Below are positions 24,733-37,014 of a stretch of DNA of 64,000 bases, in pieces; the stretch's first letter is position 1; each line of letters begins with the position of its first letter. The DNA lies in contig NC_056738.1 in the NCBI RefSeq assembly GCF_019279795.1, positions 475,496,040 through 475,560,039 on the forward strand, read 5' to 3'. Below the pieces are notes generated by a model. The model made no database searches. It was not told the origin of the DNA and saw only the letters and a program-made list of their open reading frames with translations. A program made the position numbers and the translations under genes. The stretch is from Protopterus annectens. Lineage: Eukaryota; Chordata; Ceratodontiformes; Protopteridae.

Positions 24733-25440
24733 GTGGATGTCAAGGGTGATTTGCTTATGGTCAGACCTGACCGATGAGGGGGGGTGACCACTGGTGTGGA
24801 GCATCTATCTCCCATGTTGGTAATGACCAGGTCTAGGATATTGGAGCCCCTGGTGGGACAATGGATTAGTTGATCCAGGGCATTGGAATTTATGAATTCC
24901 AAGAACCGTTGGGAAAAGGAATTGGTACCTGAGTAGTTTTCCCAATTAATGGCAGGGTAGTTGAAATCACCCAGTATTAGGGTGTTTGGTTGTATCTTAA
25001 TATTTTCCGGTATGTTTAGAAAGGTGTAGTGAGAATCTTGGGGTATGGTGGGGGATCTGTAGCAGACTACAATTTGGATTGCAGTCTTACCTAGTGTTAG
25101 TTGCATCTGGAGAATTTCAGATGCATTGTGTTGGGCAACTAGCCTGGAGGTGTGAATATCCTTGGTGAATATGGACACTCCTCCACCTTTAATGTTTCGG
25201 TCCTGGATTTGTGGCCAAAAAGTGTGGTAAGAATTGTAGCCTGGTATTGCAGAGGTGCTCTCTGGAGCCTTGAACCAGGTCTCAGTTACTGCACAAATAT
25301 CGATGTTTTCCATTTTTAGGAGTGCCTCGAGAGAGTGCATTTTGAGGTTTAGACTTCTAGCATTGAGTAGCATTACCTTCAGATTTTGCCTGCTGCTATC
25401 TGTTATGGTGGTGGTTTTATCCTTTGAACCTTGCCCAAAA
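24733..25440 (-). pseudogene. CR1 copy B endonuclease
   Basis: Minus-strand frame from about 25373 to 24733 with MLLNARSLNLKMHSLEALLK, AVTETWF, VVCYRSPT and LGDFNYPAINWENYSG, all APE endonuclease blocks of CR1 ORF2. A frame change just before the SDH block precedes the inversion breakpoint. The RT part lies on the other strand at 25930 onward, so no single transcript reads both. It is the best preserved endonuclease of the CR1 copies here. Confidence 0.85.
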
Positions 25441-25868
25441 AAGGCACTATAGGGGTGGCAAGAGCTTTATCCAGTAACCTGAATCCCAGGGGTGACAGGT
25501 GCAGACCATCTCTGGCAAAGCATCGTGGTTTGTCGATCATGTCTTCCCAGGCAGACAAAAACTGGATCCCCTTTGAATGACGCCAGAAGCTTAGTCAATT
25601 GTTGAAGTCAATCATTTTGTCCATATACTGTGGTATCATTCTGGGCAAAGGCAGGATGCTACTCAGGGCTTGGGTCATACCTGCCTGGGTCACATGATCC
25701 AAGAGCTCTTCCATGTCTCTTTTCATGTAGTCCAGGGAGGTACGTTTCAAGTCATTCACTCCAGCATGGACAATGACAGAGTCATATTTGTACTTGTTGC
25801 GGAGTGACTTTAGTGCATGCGTTATGTGGCGGATCCTGGCACCTGACAGGCAGCTGACTGTAATTTTC
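25441..25868 (-). pseudogene. CR1 copy B ORF1 esterase, C-terminal part
   Basis: Minus-strand blocks are VIVHAGVNDLKRTSLDYMKR (the G-x-ND block, intact) and FARDGLHLSPLGF (the D-x-x-H block, intact) near 25500-25540. The GDS serine block is missing because the segment starts downstream of it at 25868. Frame breaks occur near 25600. A fossil of the SGNH-like hydrolase seen in CR1 ORF1. Confidence 0.8.
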
Positions 25869-28146
25869 TCCTTTGACCCTTGACATCCACATCCCACCCC
25901 CACCCCCAGTAAAGAAACCTCCTTAAAAAACTTCTCCAAAGCCAACTTCAAGCTATTGAAGTCAGAAGTGACAAACTTCAAGACACCCACACAGATGGGA
26001 TCTGGAAGTTTGACTGCAGAATCCTGCACTAAGGCACTGTATGAGCACATCCACTCATGCATGAATCGTGCCATCCCAAATAGAACCAAGATGCTCTTCT
26101 CCAAAAAAAGGAAGCCAATCTGGTGGTCCCCTGCTATAAACAAACTATACAACAGAAGGAAGAAACTTTTGCAAAAAAGAGAAAAATCCCAGGATGCAAA
26201 AAACTCCCTCACCAACCTCAGTAAGAAGCTGAGATCCCTCATAAAATCCTCAAAAGCTAGTTACGAAAATAAAATTGCCAAAGATTCCAAAGACAACCAC
26301 AAGGCATTCTATAGTTATGTCAAGAATCTAAATGGCAATGCGCAGATCTGCTCAGAGTTACAGCAGAATGGCATTAAATATACTGATTCCAAGGATATTG
26401 TCAATATCCTGGCAGATCAATTTAGTGCGAACTTCACCCCCCTCTCACCCCCTAAAGGGCCCATCTCAATACCAAAAGATTGCCAAATTCCGATAATCAC
26501 AGACACACAGGTAGAAACCGCACTCTCCAAAGCTAAGAATACAGCATCCATGCGACCAGATGACATCCCAGGCTGTGTACTACATGAACTACAAAATTAA
26601 CTGGCACCTCACCGAAGTGTCATGTTTAATCATAGCCTCACCTCAGGCTTCATACCCACTGAGTGGCACACAGCTACAGTTATCCGCTCCACAAGGGAGG
26701 ATCCACCTTGGATCCCGGGAACTACCATCCCATCAGTCTGACAAGCCTGATCTGCATGGGCATGAATGCATTATCATGGAACTTATAAACAAAGACATTG
26801 GCAACCTTCAAACACTGGACCCCACCCAGTTTGGGTTTGTGAAGGGACGATCTTGTCTCCTGAATCTGATTGACTTCTTCTAATCAGTCTCCAGAGCTGT
26901 GGACAAGGGTAAGGCGGTCCATGCAGCCTATCTGGACCTCGCCAAGGCCTTTGACACCATCCTCCACTCTGGAATCATAGATAAACTTACTAAGCTGGGC
27001 ATAAATCCCTATGTCACTCGATGGATAGCCAACTGGCTTACTGACAGAACCCAGACTGTAAAAGTAGCCGAATCCAAATCCAGCTTCAGACAAGTGACAA
27101 GTGGAGTACCTCAGGGTTCAGTCCTGGGACCACTCTTGTTTGGCATCTACTTCTCTAACGTACAGGCCAACACTAAGGGACTCTGGCTAACAAAGTTTGC
27201 AGTTGACTGCAAACTGGGAGCCATTATTGAATCCCCAAATGATGTGGATATTCTACAAAAGAGCCTTACAGAAACAGATACCTGGTGCCAGAGCCATGGG
27301 CTCAAGCTTAATGCCAAGAAATGTATAGTTATCCCCTATGGAAAAAAAACATGTACCCATGAATTACCACATAGGTGGCAGGACACTAAACATCGAAGTG
27401 TGATGAAAGACTTAAGGAAACAGGTGGACAGTGGTCTCACTTTCAATAACCACATCGCCACAACAGTCAGGAAATCCTTCTATGTGGCACACCTCATCAC
27501 TAAGGGCTTTTCATCCAGAAAAAAGGAGGTCATTGTCCCACTGTACTCATCCCTCATTAGACCCATTATAGAGTAGAATGCCCCATTTGGTATGTACTTC
27601 ACAAGACATCTACAACAGCTGGAAAGGCCACAGAAATAGCTCACTAAAAGAATCACAGGCCTAAATCAGATGCCATATGCTGACCGTCTAAAAGAACTCC
27701 AACTATACTCTGTGGCATATCGTCTACTCAGAGGCGATCTCTGCTTAACATACAAGGCCATGTCAAACGCTGAGCTGTTGGACATGCTCCACTTAAAGAA
27801 ATCCCAATCCCTTAGAGCCACACACTCCAGGGATCTAAACCTTGTCATCACAATGAACAAAACATGCTGGAGGGCTGGGTTCCTGACCCAGAGACTCCCC
27901 ATACTCTGGAATAGACTGCCCATACATATCAAGCAGAGCACCTCATTGGCCCTCTTCAAAAGGAACCTTGAGGATTGGATGGGAGATAGGAAATTCACCC
28001 CAGGGATCATGTCAGTTGCCCTGCTAGACAGGGGCCCAGAGAAGTAAATATTGTGGGAAGAAATATCCAGGGAATTGTTATGGCTAGGCTTGCATAGGCC
28101 CTAGGGCCAATAGCCTAGTACCAACCTATGAACCTATGAACCTATG
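25869..28146 (+). mobile_element. CR1 copy B, 3' segment
   Basis: Plus-strand continuation of copy B from the end of the endonuclease to the 3' terminus. The terminus is clean: ACCTATGAACCTATGAACCT at about 28125-28144, a CCTATGAA octamer repeat that is the tail of this CR1 family. Confidence 0.88.
25930..28047 (+). pseudogene. CR1 copy B reverse transcriptase, broken
   Basis: Plus-strand RT in several frames. 25956-26600 gives the pre-RT region (WWSPAINKLYNRRKKLLQKR and AKNTASMRPDDIPGCVLHEL). A damaged stretch follows at 26600-26780. 26770-27576 gives QFGFVKGRSCLLNLIDFF, a stop at 26881, YLDLAKAFDTILHSG, SGVPQGSVLGPLLFGIYF and motif C as FAVD, which lacks the first aspartate of FADD. 27666-28047 is the C-terminal domain with LCLTYKAMSN and FLTQRLPILWNRLP. 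It is closest to copy C in wording. Not functional. Confidence 0.88.
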
Positions 28147-28580
28147 TAAAATGTACCACACATATTATGAAAAACTCTGCTCAGTCCAATACATTCTGTA
28201 CCCACCCTAAATATGACTCAGTTAATAAGGATAGCACACAACCAAGAAATTCATCAGTCAGTATAACAGTGAGGTGCTGGACCATTTAAACAGGTTCATC
28301 AGCCAACTGGCTGTAGCACACAAAATCCTGGACTGAAGTACAGGTAGGTCTAGCCTAGAGTTGAATATTAGCACTGATGGTCATACTGGGCATGCTCCTA
28401 CACTTAATTAATTTCAGCCCCTGTCTGAACCCACATCTGACTATAGAACTGTGATGTCCATATATGCCTATGCATACAGACAGCTATGTACACCTTAACT
28501 CTCTCTCCCCAACCCCATCAGACATGATTACCCTCATCTATCGGTATATGGCACATATAAGATTTATCTGGATCAGTGTG
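28147..28580. other. No gene recognised
   Basis: Unremarkable sequence between CR1 copy B and the (AT)n run. Confidence 0.5.

Positions 28581-28586
<6 letters not shown>

Positions 28587-28649
<63 letters not shown>
28587..28649. repeat. (AT)n microsatellite
   Basis: About 63 bp of alternating AT. Confidence 0.97.
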
Positions 28650-28651
<2 letters not shown>

Positions 28652-28687
28652 TAACATATACAAATATACCATTTATAGAGAGGCAGA

Positions 28688-28965
28688 GACAGGGAGAGAG
28701 AGATCTTTAAATATTGGTCTTACAAACATAGAAGGTAGATAACATAGCAGGTTGTGCATTAGCATGTTTTTTCTGAAGGGTATGAAGTCTGAAATTAAAA
28801 TATCTGTCATTATTGTCTAATGTCAGTCTTTAATCATGTGCCACTAATCTGCCAGAAAACAACAATGTTATGGAAACTAGACTTAAAATATGTGGCAAAC
28901 ATCAGGACATTCTGCACAAATCTGTACAGGTAAATGATATGGCCACCACCTGTACCACCCTGGAG
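28688..28965 (+). repeat. Unclassified repeat R1, copy 2
   Basis: Same orientation as copy 1 (23235-23510) and clearly homologous: TTTTCTGAAGGGTATGAAGT is at about 28769-28788, and AATCTGCCAGAAAAC and GGACATTCTG follow at the same spacing with small indels. Confidence 0.7.
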
Positions 28966-29370
28966 GTTGCAGTCCATGTTTGGCCAGATGTGACCGGTGA
29001 AAACAATTAGGTCCCAAGAGTATAGGGCAACAAACATTTCCTAAAGTTGTGTAATAGTTGCATAAAGCAATTATGTCACATCAGAAGCACCTTAATGCAA
29101 TGAGAAATAGCATAAGCTATGAAAATGTGACATAAAGAAGCTGTCATACTGGAAAACCAAGAGAACTCCTGTCTGTTGCACTTTCCATGTGTATGGAGTG
29201 TCCTGCCAACTCTCATGATACTACAAGAAGTGTCCTACATTGCACATTTGGTAAGGTGGCAACCCTACTCTGTGTATGTAGACATGTGGAGGCTCTGTGA
29301 GTAGCTGCTGTCTCCAATGACCCTCATGTATCTAGGCATGAATGATAACTGCCACCACCCATATGTGTAG
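28966..29370. other. No gene recognised
   Basis: No recognisable family. A GTAAGGTGGCAACCC motif near 29251 resembles the end of repeat R1 copy 1 (GTATGGTAACCC). Confidence 0.45.
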
Positions 29371-30331
29371 GTACTGCCTATGGCTGTGGTGACTGCAAGT
29401 AGTGTGCTGTCTGTCATTGACCCACCAACTGATGTTAACTCACTGCAACGGGGTCATACATTGGGTATGGAATGATGCCAAGGTCCTGGTATCTAGCTGA
29501 ATGCAGAAATAGTACCATCATACCATACGGCAAGAACATGGCCTCACTATTTTCCACATCAACAGCAACCCCATAAACACACAACCTGTGTTGAGAGACC
29601 TGGGTAGTCGGGTTGATAACACTGCTGCATTTAGCCATCAAGTAGCAGCAGTGGTCAGAAAAGGCTTGTACGTAGTTCACCACATTGGTAAAGGGAGTGC
29701 ATCCAGACTAAAGGTGGACATTATCACTGTATAGTCCTCAGTCAGTTCAACAATAATTTAATACTATGGCCTGTTTGGTATGTACCTATCCAGACATCTG
29801 CAGCAGATGGAAAGGCCATAATAATACCCACAAAGGTAATCCATGGCCTCTAACACCTGTTCAATGCAGACAGCTTTGAATCAGTAGTGGCCCACTTGGT
29901 ATTGGACAGGTTGTCCAGAGGTGGGCTGTGGCATGCCTAGATGGTAATGTTGTGCCCAGCCCTTCAGTTGGCCCATATATGTGAGTCTAACTCTTCGCAT
30001 ATTACCAGCATGATAAGCCTGAATCTGATATGTGACATCAACAAAACCTGCTGGAGAGACAGGTTTGTCTCGCAGAGGCTGGCCAGTTGCAGGAATGCAC
30101 TTCCTAGACATGTCAAACAGAGTACCATGCAGACCCTCATCAAGTGCAGCCGTGATAAGTGGATGGGAAACCACAAATTTGTCTCAGGGATTGCATCTGT
30201 GTCCCTCAATGACAGGGACATCATATGCTTATTGATGATGCTGTCAGGGATAAAGTAATGGCCAGGCTTGTAAGGGACTCAGGGCCATTACTCTAGTAAC
30301 TTTCTATGATCCTATGAACCTTTGATCCTAC
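29371..30331 (+). mobile_element. CR1 copy E, 5'-truncated
   Basis: Plus-strand CR1 fragment that starts just at RT motif C and runs to the tail. Blocks seen, in changing frames, are GDCK (for the usual DDCKLGA) near 29388, LRDLGSRVDNTAAFSHQVAA near 29595, FGMYLSRHLQQMERP near 29776, and a C-terminal NKTCWRDRFVSQRLA near 30042. The end reads CTATGATCCTATGAACC at about 30307-30323, a decayed octamer tail. Truncation at the 5' end is typical of LINE insertion. It is about as decayed as copy D. Confidence 0.75.
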
Positions 30332-30556
30332 AGAACTCCCAGGTGACATGCATCAAGAGTACAATGCTGTGTCAAGGTGTATGCATGAAAGATGATGCTG
30401 TCCACCCCCATTGTCCCTCACACACTGTTCTACACATATGCACCTAGGTAACCATGCACATATACAGCCGTAACTTGGCTATGTCACATTTCTGCTTTGC
30501 CACTATGCCATCCTGAGCTGCTGTATTGGCAACAGGTCCCCATGATTTACACACAC

Positions 30557-30578
30557 AGACAGACAGACAGACAGACAG

Positions 30579-30618
<40 letters not shown>
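30557..30618. repeat. (AGAC)n-(AC)n microsatellite
   Basis: Six AGAC units followed by about 40 bp of AC. Confidence 0.96.
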
Positions 30619-30620
<2 letters not shown>

Positions 30621-31107
30621 CTGCAACTGAAACAGAATAAGGTATGGGAGACAACAGTCACTTAGCAATACTAACAGCAATATCGCATCGTGGCACAAAG
30701 GTACATACACTTTGATGTGTATGCATGGCAATTGCCAGCAGACAGCACCTTACAGGGCATAACACTACTGCACTACAAACAGCCATTAACTGCACTATAT
30801 TCACCCTGTGCATCAGACACATATTAGCATGTCCCTGCATCGATGGTATGGATGACAGGGATGTGGCACTGGTATAATCACATGCATAGGGTGTGGGGTG
30901 GGCTTGCCAAAGGCCTAGGCTGTGCCACACAGTTGACATTGTGTGTGTATATCTGGAGGGATGCTGGTCAGCTGGACCATGGAGAGGAGCTGTGTGTGCC
31001 TGGTGGTGACATACATGTGCATGCATGTACACAATCAAGCCATGTGCCAGCCCTACAAGAGGGTATGTTGGACAGCTGTGGACTGTACATGGTAGAATGG
31101 ACAGTTT
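30619..31107. other. No gene recognised
   Basis: Open frames on both strands, none with recognisable family wording. It may be 3' flank of the Myb-like gene, which reads toward this stretch. Confidence 0.45.
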
Positions 31108-31637
31108 ACTGTCTCTGGCCATGAACACGGGAACTGGTTCCGCCAGGAGTGGCACTGGTACCACCATGTCCAGGGCCAGATGTGGTACTACTTACTGATA
31201 GTGACTGGTGTCTGCTGGGTCTGTGTCTCTCATGGGACCACCCATGACCACATGCCCATGGCCTGCCATGCTGTGGTATGGATAGCACCCTCCCTTCGGT
31301 AGTGCTGGTGGTACTGCCACTACAGCAGTGTGACTTTGCATGGCCATGTGAACTCTCAGCTGATGGTGTTGCTGACCTACATCCACATGCCCAACACCCT
31401 ATTCCCACCAAATTTTCAAGCACATTGCATGGTTAAGGAATGAATGTCTCACCCCACTATCTATCTACTACATCAGCAAAATGATGTAAGGCATCACCAA
31501 TGCCATGGATGGAGTCATGCATGCCAGGCAGTGTGGTATCCATGACCCTGAGCATCCATCTGGTATACCATTCACAACATGCCTATGCCTCCATGATGGA
31601 CCAAAACATGAGTCGGGTGACAAGTGCTGTGATACCT
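31108..31637 (-). other. Possible 3' coding or UTR part of the Myb-like gene
   Basis: Minus-strand frame at 31423-31106 is rich in Ser, Gly, His and Arg (for example GRPWACGHGWSHERHRPSRH), like the low-complexity basic tails that end many Harbinger Myb-like proteins. It lies downstream of the exon 2 stop at 31638 and is not joined to it in frame, so it may be a lost third exon or simply 3' UTR. Confidence 0.3.
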
Positions 31638-32080
31638 CTAACAGACTTTGGCAGGTGCTGGATGGGCAGCTGTCCTCCTTCGAGCACCACTGTTAATCTG
31701 CCTGTGTGGGACCTCACCAGCTCTCTGGCTATGGCTAGTGTCTACAGTCATAGATGCCATAGTTGCCACACTCTCCTGTTCAATGCCACCACCTGACTGT
31801 CCAATATCTGTGGCTGCTGGGGACTGGGTATGTGTGGGCATACTGACTGGGTGTGGGGACACTGGGGGAGGAAGTGGGATGTCAACCAATGGAACAGATT
31901 CAGCCACCAGCGACTGCACCTGTGCCTCACTATGGCCAACATCATCATCAGAGTCCGATGAGACACTAACATCAAGTTGTGAAGGGGACACACTCCAAAC
32001 CCCATGGCCTCCTGTGAGGGGAAGACAACATGACTACATTATTTCCTGCACTATAATGTCTGCTGATCCACACGCACACA

Positions 32081-32148
<68 letters not shown>

Positions 32149-33328
32149 GTCACTCATACAGATGAGGTGCCACAAATACATTATACAGACCACACATTAT
32201 GACTAATGCCATGCACAACACACATGCAGGCCACAACAGAGGCACACAGTCCCTTAACAACATACGAGTGCAGCTACATCCAGTTAATGTTGCTAGTGCT
32301 ATACACCTGTGAAATAAGTGACATATCTTGTATGTGCTGGACCTTCAACTAAAACACAGTACACCCATTTCCACAATAGTAATCCACCCCTTTATAGCAG
32401 ACAGTAAACACCTTTACAAACATATGTGCTAATATGTTACAGCTCCTGCAAATATGCTACTGTGATTACTGATGTAAGGCACTGCAGTGAAGCCCTCCAC
32501 AAGTGAACATGCAAGTATTGTAATATGGCTAAGATTAACAGTTGTGTCCATTGCAAACTGGGAGCCCTTAACATGCCTAGGGTATAGATGAGCCATAACA
32601 AAACAGTTCCACACTCACCGACTACAGCATGATGGACCCCGGCCACACCAGAGGTACCTATGGATTTGTGTGGGACAGGTATCATCAGCAGAAATATATG
32701 TGGCATTAGTACAAGATAATATGTGCATATATCAACATGTACAATACAAACTGTGATATTACCCACATTACTGACATTCACAACATGTCTGCACATGTGT
32801 GCATTACAACCCCCCCCCCATAAATGCAGATTGACCTGACATATGTGTACAGGTATGCAAAGGCTGCCACTATGAATGTTATAGTATTAACATGAAGACA
32901 ACTGGGTGCTTACCTGGACACTCCTCAGCTGTGGAAGCTGTGCCATCCACCTCCATGATATGACATATGGTGCAGTTGATTCTTGTGAACTGGTGGCTGA
33001 ATCCAGGTTTTTCCAGGAACTCCTCTGTGGCTGAGAGTGGTGGTTGTGTAGCAGGCCCTCTACCAGTGCCAGCACAGCCCCTGGCTACAACTGCAGCCCT
33101 TTGCCATGCATGATGTATCAGATCAGTGGCCTGGTGTCGGACCTGCTCAAAGCTCCTGTCATGCTGGCCCACATGATTAACTGATGCTACGAGGTCTGCC
33201 GAGAGTGCAGCACATTCTTGCAGTTTATGGTGACTCCTTGACAACAGCACCTGGTAATGGAGTCTCAGGGCATCAATTATGGCGGCGGTCTCAGCTTCAG
33301 AGAAAGGTGGATTCCTATGGTGGTACAT
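31638..33328 (-). CDS. Harbinger-associated Myb/SANT-like protein, two exons
   Basis: The accessory DNA-binding protein of PIF/Harbinger transposons, needed with the transposase for binding ends and nuclear import (established for the family). Exon 1 (33328-32914) starts MYHHRNPPFSEAE and holds a trihelix Myb/SANT-like domain over about residues 5-75, including LRLHYQVLLS and RSFEQVRHQATDL. A consensus donor (CAG/GTAAGC, intron from 32913) and acceptor (CCTCACAG/GA, exon from 32011) join the exons in frame. Exon 2 (32011-31638) is acidic then Pro-rich: DVSVSSDSDDDVGHSE, later IPLPPPVSPHP. The joined frame is 263 codons including the stop, with no interruption. An alternative start is 33418. 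The intron contains a long (AC)n run. The gene points toward the transposase gene. The transposase is dead while this frame is open. Confidence 0.72.
32070..32146. repeat. (AC)n microsatellite in the Myb-like gene intron
   Basis: About 75 bp of AC with two CG interruptions at its start. Confidence 0.97.
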
Positions 33329-33714
33329 CCAACCTAAAGGACATGAAGGAAACATCACAGGACCACATAGATTGCTCATCATTACATACACACCCTGCAC
33401 ATCCACATTTTCCACCACTAGCCATCACAAACCCCCACATCATTCCCTGCCATCTATCACCGCAGTATGTATGTGGCTATCAGCAACATAGTGGCAATAC
33501 ATTATGCATTAACCTCCTGATCTTGATGTTTCCTGCTACTTGCTGCATGTCCTATAAGGTGTTCAAATGCATTGTCCTGTTGCACCTATTACTGCTTGTT
33601 CATAGCTTGTTTACATTGTATGCAGTGGTGTCAGCCTCCTACTGTTGCATTAACCACCTGGGCTGTAGGCCTACCCTTAGGCCTCCCTGGCCTTCCTCCA
33701 TCAGATTCTGGACT

Positions 33715-36700
33715 ATATGGCAGGAAAATGTCCTACAGTTTCCCCTGCTAGTCCGGTTGATATGGGCGTCCTGGCACAGTGTATCACCTGTCTCATGTAC
33801 ATGGATGGACAACCATCTACAAACACCAGCAAGAAACACACTGTGTCAGAGATGTAATGACATTAAGAACCTACAGTCCATGCTGTCTCCCTGTCAAGCC
33901 CACATATCTGATCCCAAACAGGTTATGAACACAATCAGTACAGCTCACACATCACCCACATTTACACAACGCACACACATACATATGCAGAGGTCCTCAA
34001 CATACACATCGATAAACAAAGGAGACCTCTGAGGCAAAGCCACACATGAACACCACAGCCCTACACAGCACATAACACACATGGCCACACACCTGTGCCC
34101 CACAGCCATGCAGGCATCCCCACATGTCAAACATATTACACATATGAGACTCCGTTGTGAGACACACTGATATGCCTCTCACCTGGCTGTATATGTGGAT
34201 GGTCACAGTTACTTGTGTGTCAGGTGACAGAATCTTCCATATCGCAGATGCACTGCTGTCTCTCAGCAACAGGTACTGTCATGAGTCTGCCACATTCCAT
34301 GTTGGCATGCCTGACCTGAGATATACATCCCTGGACTATATGCAGTGAGACATGACTGAGCAAACTGATTATGTGTCCCAGGCAGGTATGTTCCTACCCT
34401 TATGCAGCATTCCTCTGTCACCCAGACTGATTCTACAATACATTCAAGAAATGATTGACCTTAACATGTGACCTTTTATCCTGTGATATTCCAGGGGGTT
34501 CCAGTACCTGTGAGCCTGGGATGATATGGCCAACAGACCACTATGTTTTGCCAGAGATGGCCTCCGTCTGTCTCAGCTGGCCTTCAGTTGTCTGGCAATG
34601 GTTCTCATCACTCCTATAGTGCCTTCATTAGGAATAGTGGTGAGGTTATCACTACCAACATACAACTGTCAGTGCAGCACACATTGAAGGCCATGCTGCT
34701 AAACACTAGGAGTCCACACATGACTCTGCCCTCAATGCAAGCATTCTTACCCTGGAAAATTATGACATTGGTGCAGTCACACACACATGGTTCAAAGCTG
34801 CAGAGGGCACCTCAGACTTACCTGGTCAACTATCCTATCATGCAGTCATACCCCAAAGTGTGTGTGGCAATGTACTGGGACATGGAGTTTCAGTAGATCT
34901 GAGACACATACACACCTCCACGCTGTACAGAAAGTAAGATGCACAGGGGACACTGCAGGAGCAGTTCACCATTGCCAAAACACATATTCAAATCATACTT
35001 AGCTACCAGCCACCACATGTGACCAGGAAGCTCATTCTGCTTATAAGGGCGTCATCAACTGTATTATGATTTGGGTCTGTACCTTGATCATTGGTCACTT
35101 GAATGACCCAAACATACATTGAAAGATGTGCACATGCCGGCTCACAAATAGCCAGAGAACCATCAACAGTGGACTTACAAACACCTCGGTGCAGCTAGGG
35201 TCTACCCCTACATGAGGTGAAGGTGTGTTGGAGTTGATATTAAAAAAATGGGTTACCACAGCAACATCCCTACAGTGTCATCCTCCATGGCAAAGCAGCC
35301 ATCATATAGTCATATTTGCAGTCACCATCTCCCACAATACCCATCTAGCTATGTTCAGACATACATACACCTCCATGGAATACAACCTCCTGGGGCATGG
35401 TATATACAGCTTCACAGCCCCCAACCCCTCAGAAGGGATTGACACCAATATCCACACATACACACAGGTGCTATATGTGCATTTGTATAGATACATGGAG
35501 TCAGGTATACTTGACAGGACTACATCATCCTCTGGAAGGATATGTACACCTGTCTAGTGGACATCTGCAATACATAGTGTCTATAACAGGAATGACATAC
35601 CGCTGTCTGAGACAAAGTAGGAGCAGGTACCCATTTTGAAGCAATGTCTCCTTAGCATGAACAAGCAAACGGGATCACTCTTGAAAACCTGCACAGCAAA
35701 CCCAGAGCCCACATTGTCGACATCCAGTAGAGACAATCATCTTCCGTTCTCCACATATGTCTGCAACATCACAGGAAGCACTTGCATCTGCTCAGTTGTG
35801 GTGGTCAGGAACATGAGCTATACCAGTTCTGTAGGTATAGCATACTTGATGCCTGACAAGAATCAGTGTAGACTTCATCTCCTGTCCTCCCATCGGTACA
35901 TCAGGATGTCCACAGTACCTACCCCCCTTCTCCTATATGTAGGGAACAGGTCACCACTGCCATGTGAAAGTAATGGTATATATGCATCATGGGAACCTAT
36001 CACATCACAGGATGCATCTTACATGACCCCAAGCATAACCTTGCAACACCATAAGGCACTATATTCATAAGAGGCCTGACTGCCACCTTTGTCCCAGCCC
36101 TGTGAAGGACAACCACTGTCACCCCTTTACACTAACGTGAGGTGTCCAGCAATCTGTCACATTATACACCCATCAGCCTAACTAGGCTGTTCTGTAAGGC
36201 CATAGCACAGTGTATAGTGAACTTTATTAACAAGGACATTGGTGACCTCCACACACTCCATTGAGGACAGTTAGGCTTTTTCAAGGAAGGGATCATATCT
36301 GTTACACTTGCTTGACCTCTTTGACACAGTCACCAAAGCCATGGACTGGGGGAGGTGGTGACAGTGCACACTACCTACCTTAACCTGGACAAAGTCTTTG
36401 ACAATATAACCAACTTGGCCATAATGGATATACACACCCAAGTATGCATCACACCATATGTTACCATAGGGGTAGAACACTGGCACTCTGACACAACCCA
36501 CCTAATCCACATAGGGGAATCCATTTCCAGTGGTTCACCCATAACTAGTGGCTTTACTTGTTTTTCTATGTTTGGGCCTCTGTTATATGTGATGTACACT
36601 TCTGAGGTGCAGGGCACAGACATTGGCATATGGCCAGCCATGTCCACAGATGACTGTATGCTGTGTGCTGTCACTGGATTCTCTAGTGATGTAGATATCT

Positions 36701-36778
36701 GCCTAAGAGAGTATCATGCAGATACAAGGCTGGTGCCAGAAACATGACCTCAGGCCACATACCTGGAAATGCAGAGGC
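33715..36778 (+). mobile_element. CR1 copy D, 5' and middle part
   Basis: A long, old CR1 on the plus strand starting close to its ORF1 start. It is interrupted at about 36778 by the younger CR1 copy C and resumes at 42032. In order: the ORF1 N-terminus (33718-33900), esterase (34200-34640), endonuclease (34680-35250), pre-RT (35250-36120) and RT (36130-36778). It lies about 390 bp upstream of the Myb-like gene start, on the opposite strand. Confidence 0.8.
33718..36778 (+). pseudogene. CR1 copy D ORF1 and ORF2, decayed
   Basis: Plus-strand wording follows copy C with many frame changes. ORF1: LCQRCNDIKNLQSMLSPC in place of the second CxxC module, then VTVTCVSGDRIFHIADAL, MPDLRYTSLDYMQ and FARDGLRLSQLAF, where the catalytic His of DGLHLS is Arg. 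ORF2: MLLNTRSPHMTLPSMQAFLP for the first endonuclease block, RT YLNLDKVFDNITN (palm aspartate shifted), FGPLLYVMYTSEVQG (motif B end) and STDDCMLCAV, where motif C keeps DD. Stops are common. Copy D is more diverged from A-C than they are from one another, which supports greater age. Confidence 0.78.
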
Positions 36779-36782
36779 TTAT

Positions 36783-36934
36783 TTGAACTGTTTTTGTTTT
36801 TAATTCTGATACTGTTTACACTTTAACTGATCATTGTTAAGTGTTTTTCAACTGTTTAACTGTTGAGGGCTACACACAAGTGCCATTTTACTGCATTGAA
36901 AGTGTTTGTATTACTGTTTCTGCTTTAATTAAAA

Positions 36935-37014
<80 letters not shown>

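Larger units (their letters stand above)
24733..25868 (-). mobile_element. CR1 copy B, inverted 5' segment
   Basis: The minus strand carries, in element order from 25868 down to 24733, the ORF1 esterase region and the ORF2 endonuclease. The adjoining 25869-28146 carries the rest of the element on the plus strand. In element coordinates the two segments join exactly, with a 17-bp overlap (ACCCTTGACATCCACAT) present at both breakpoints in opposite orientation. This is the geometry of a 5' inversion made during insertion (twin priming, known for L1). Confidence 0.85.

Noticed and set aside
30658-31167. 169-residue minus-strand frame and the overlapping 93-residue plus frame
   Set aside because: Moderate GC content and no stop by chance; no recognisable domain, no start context and no conservation evidence.
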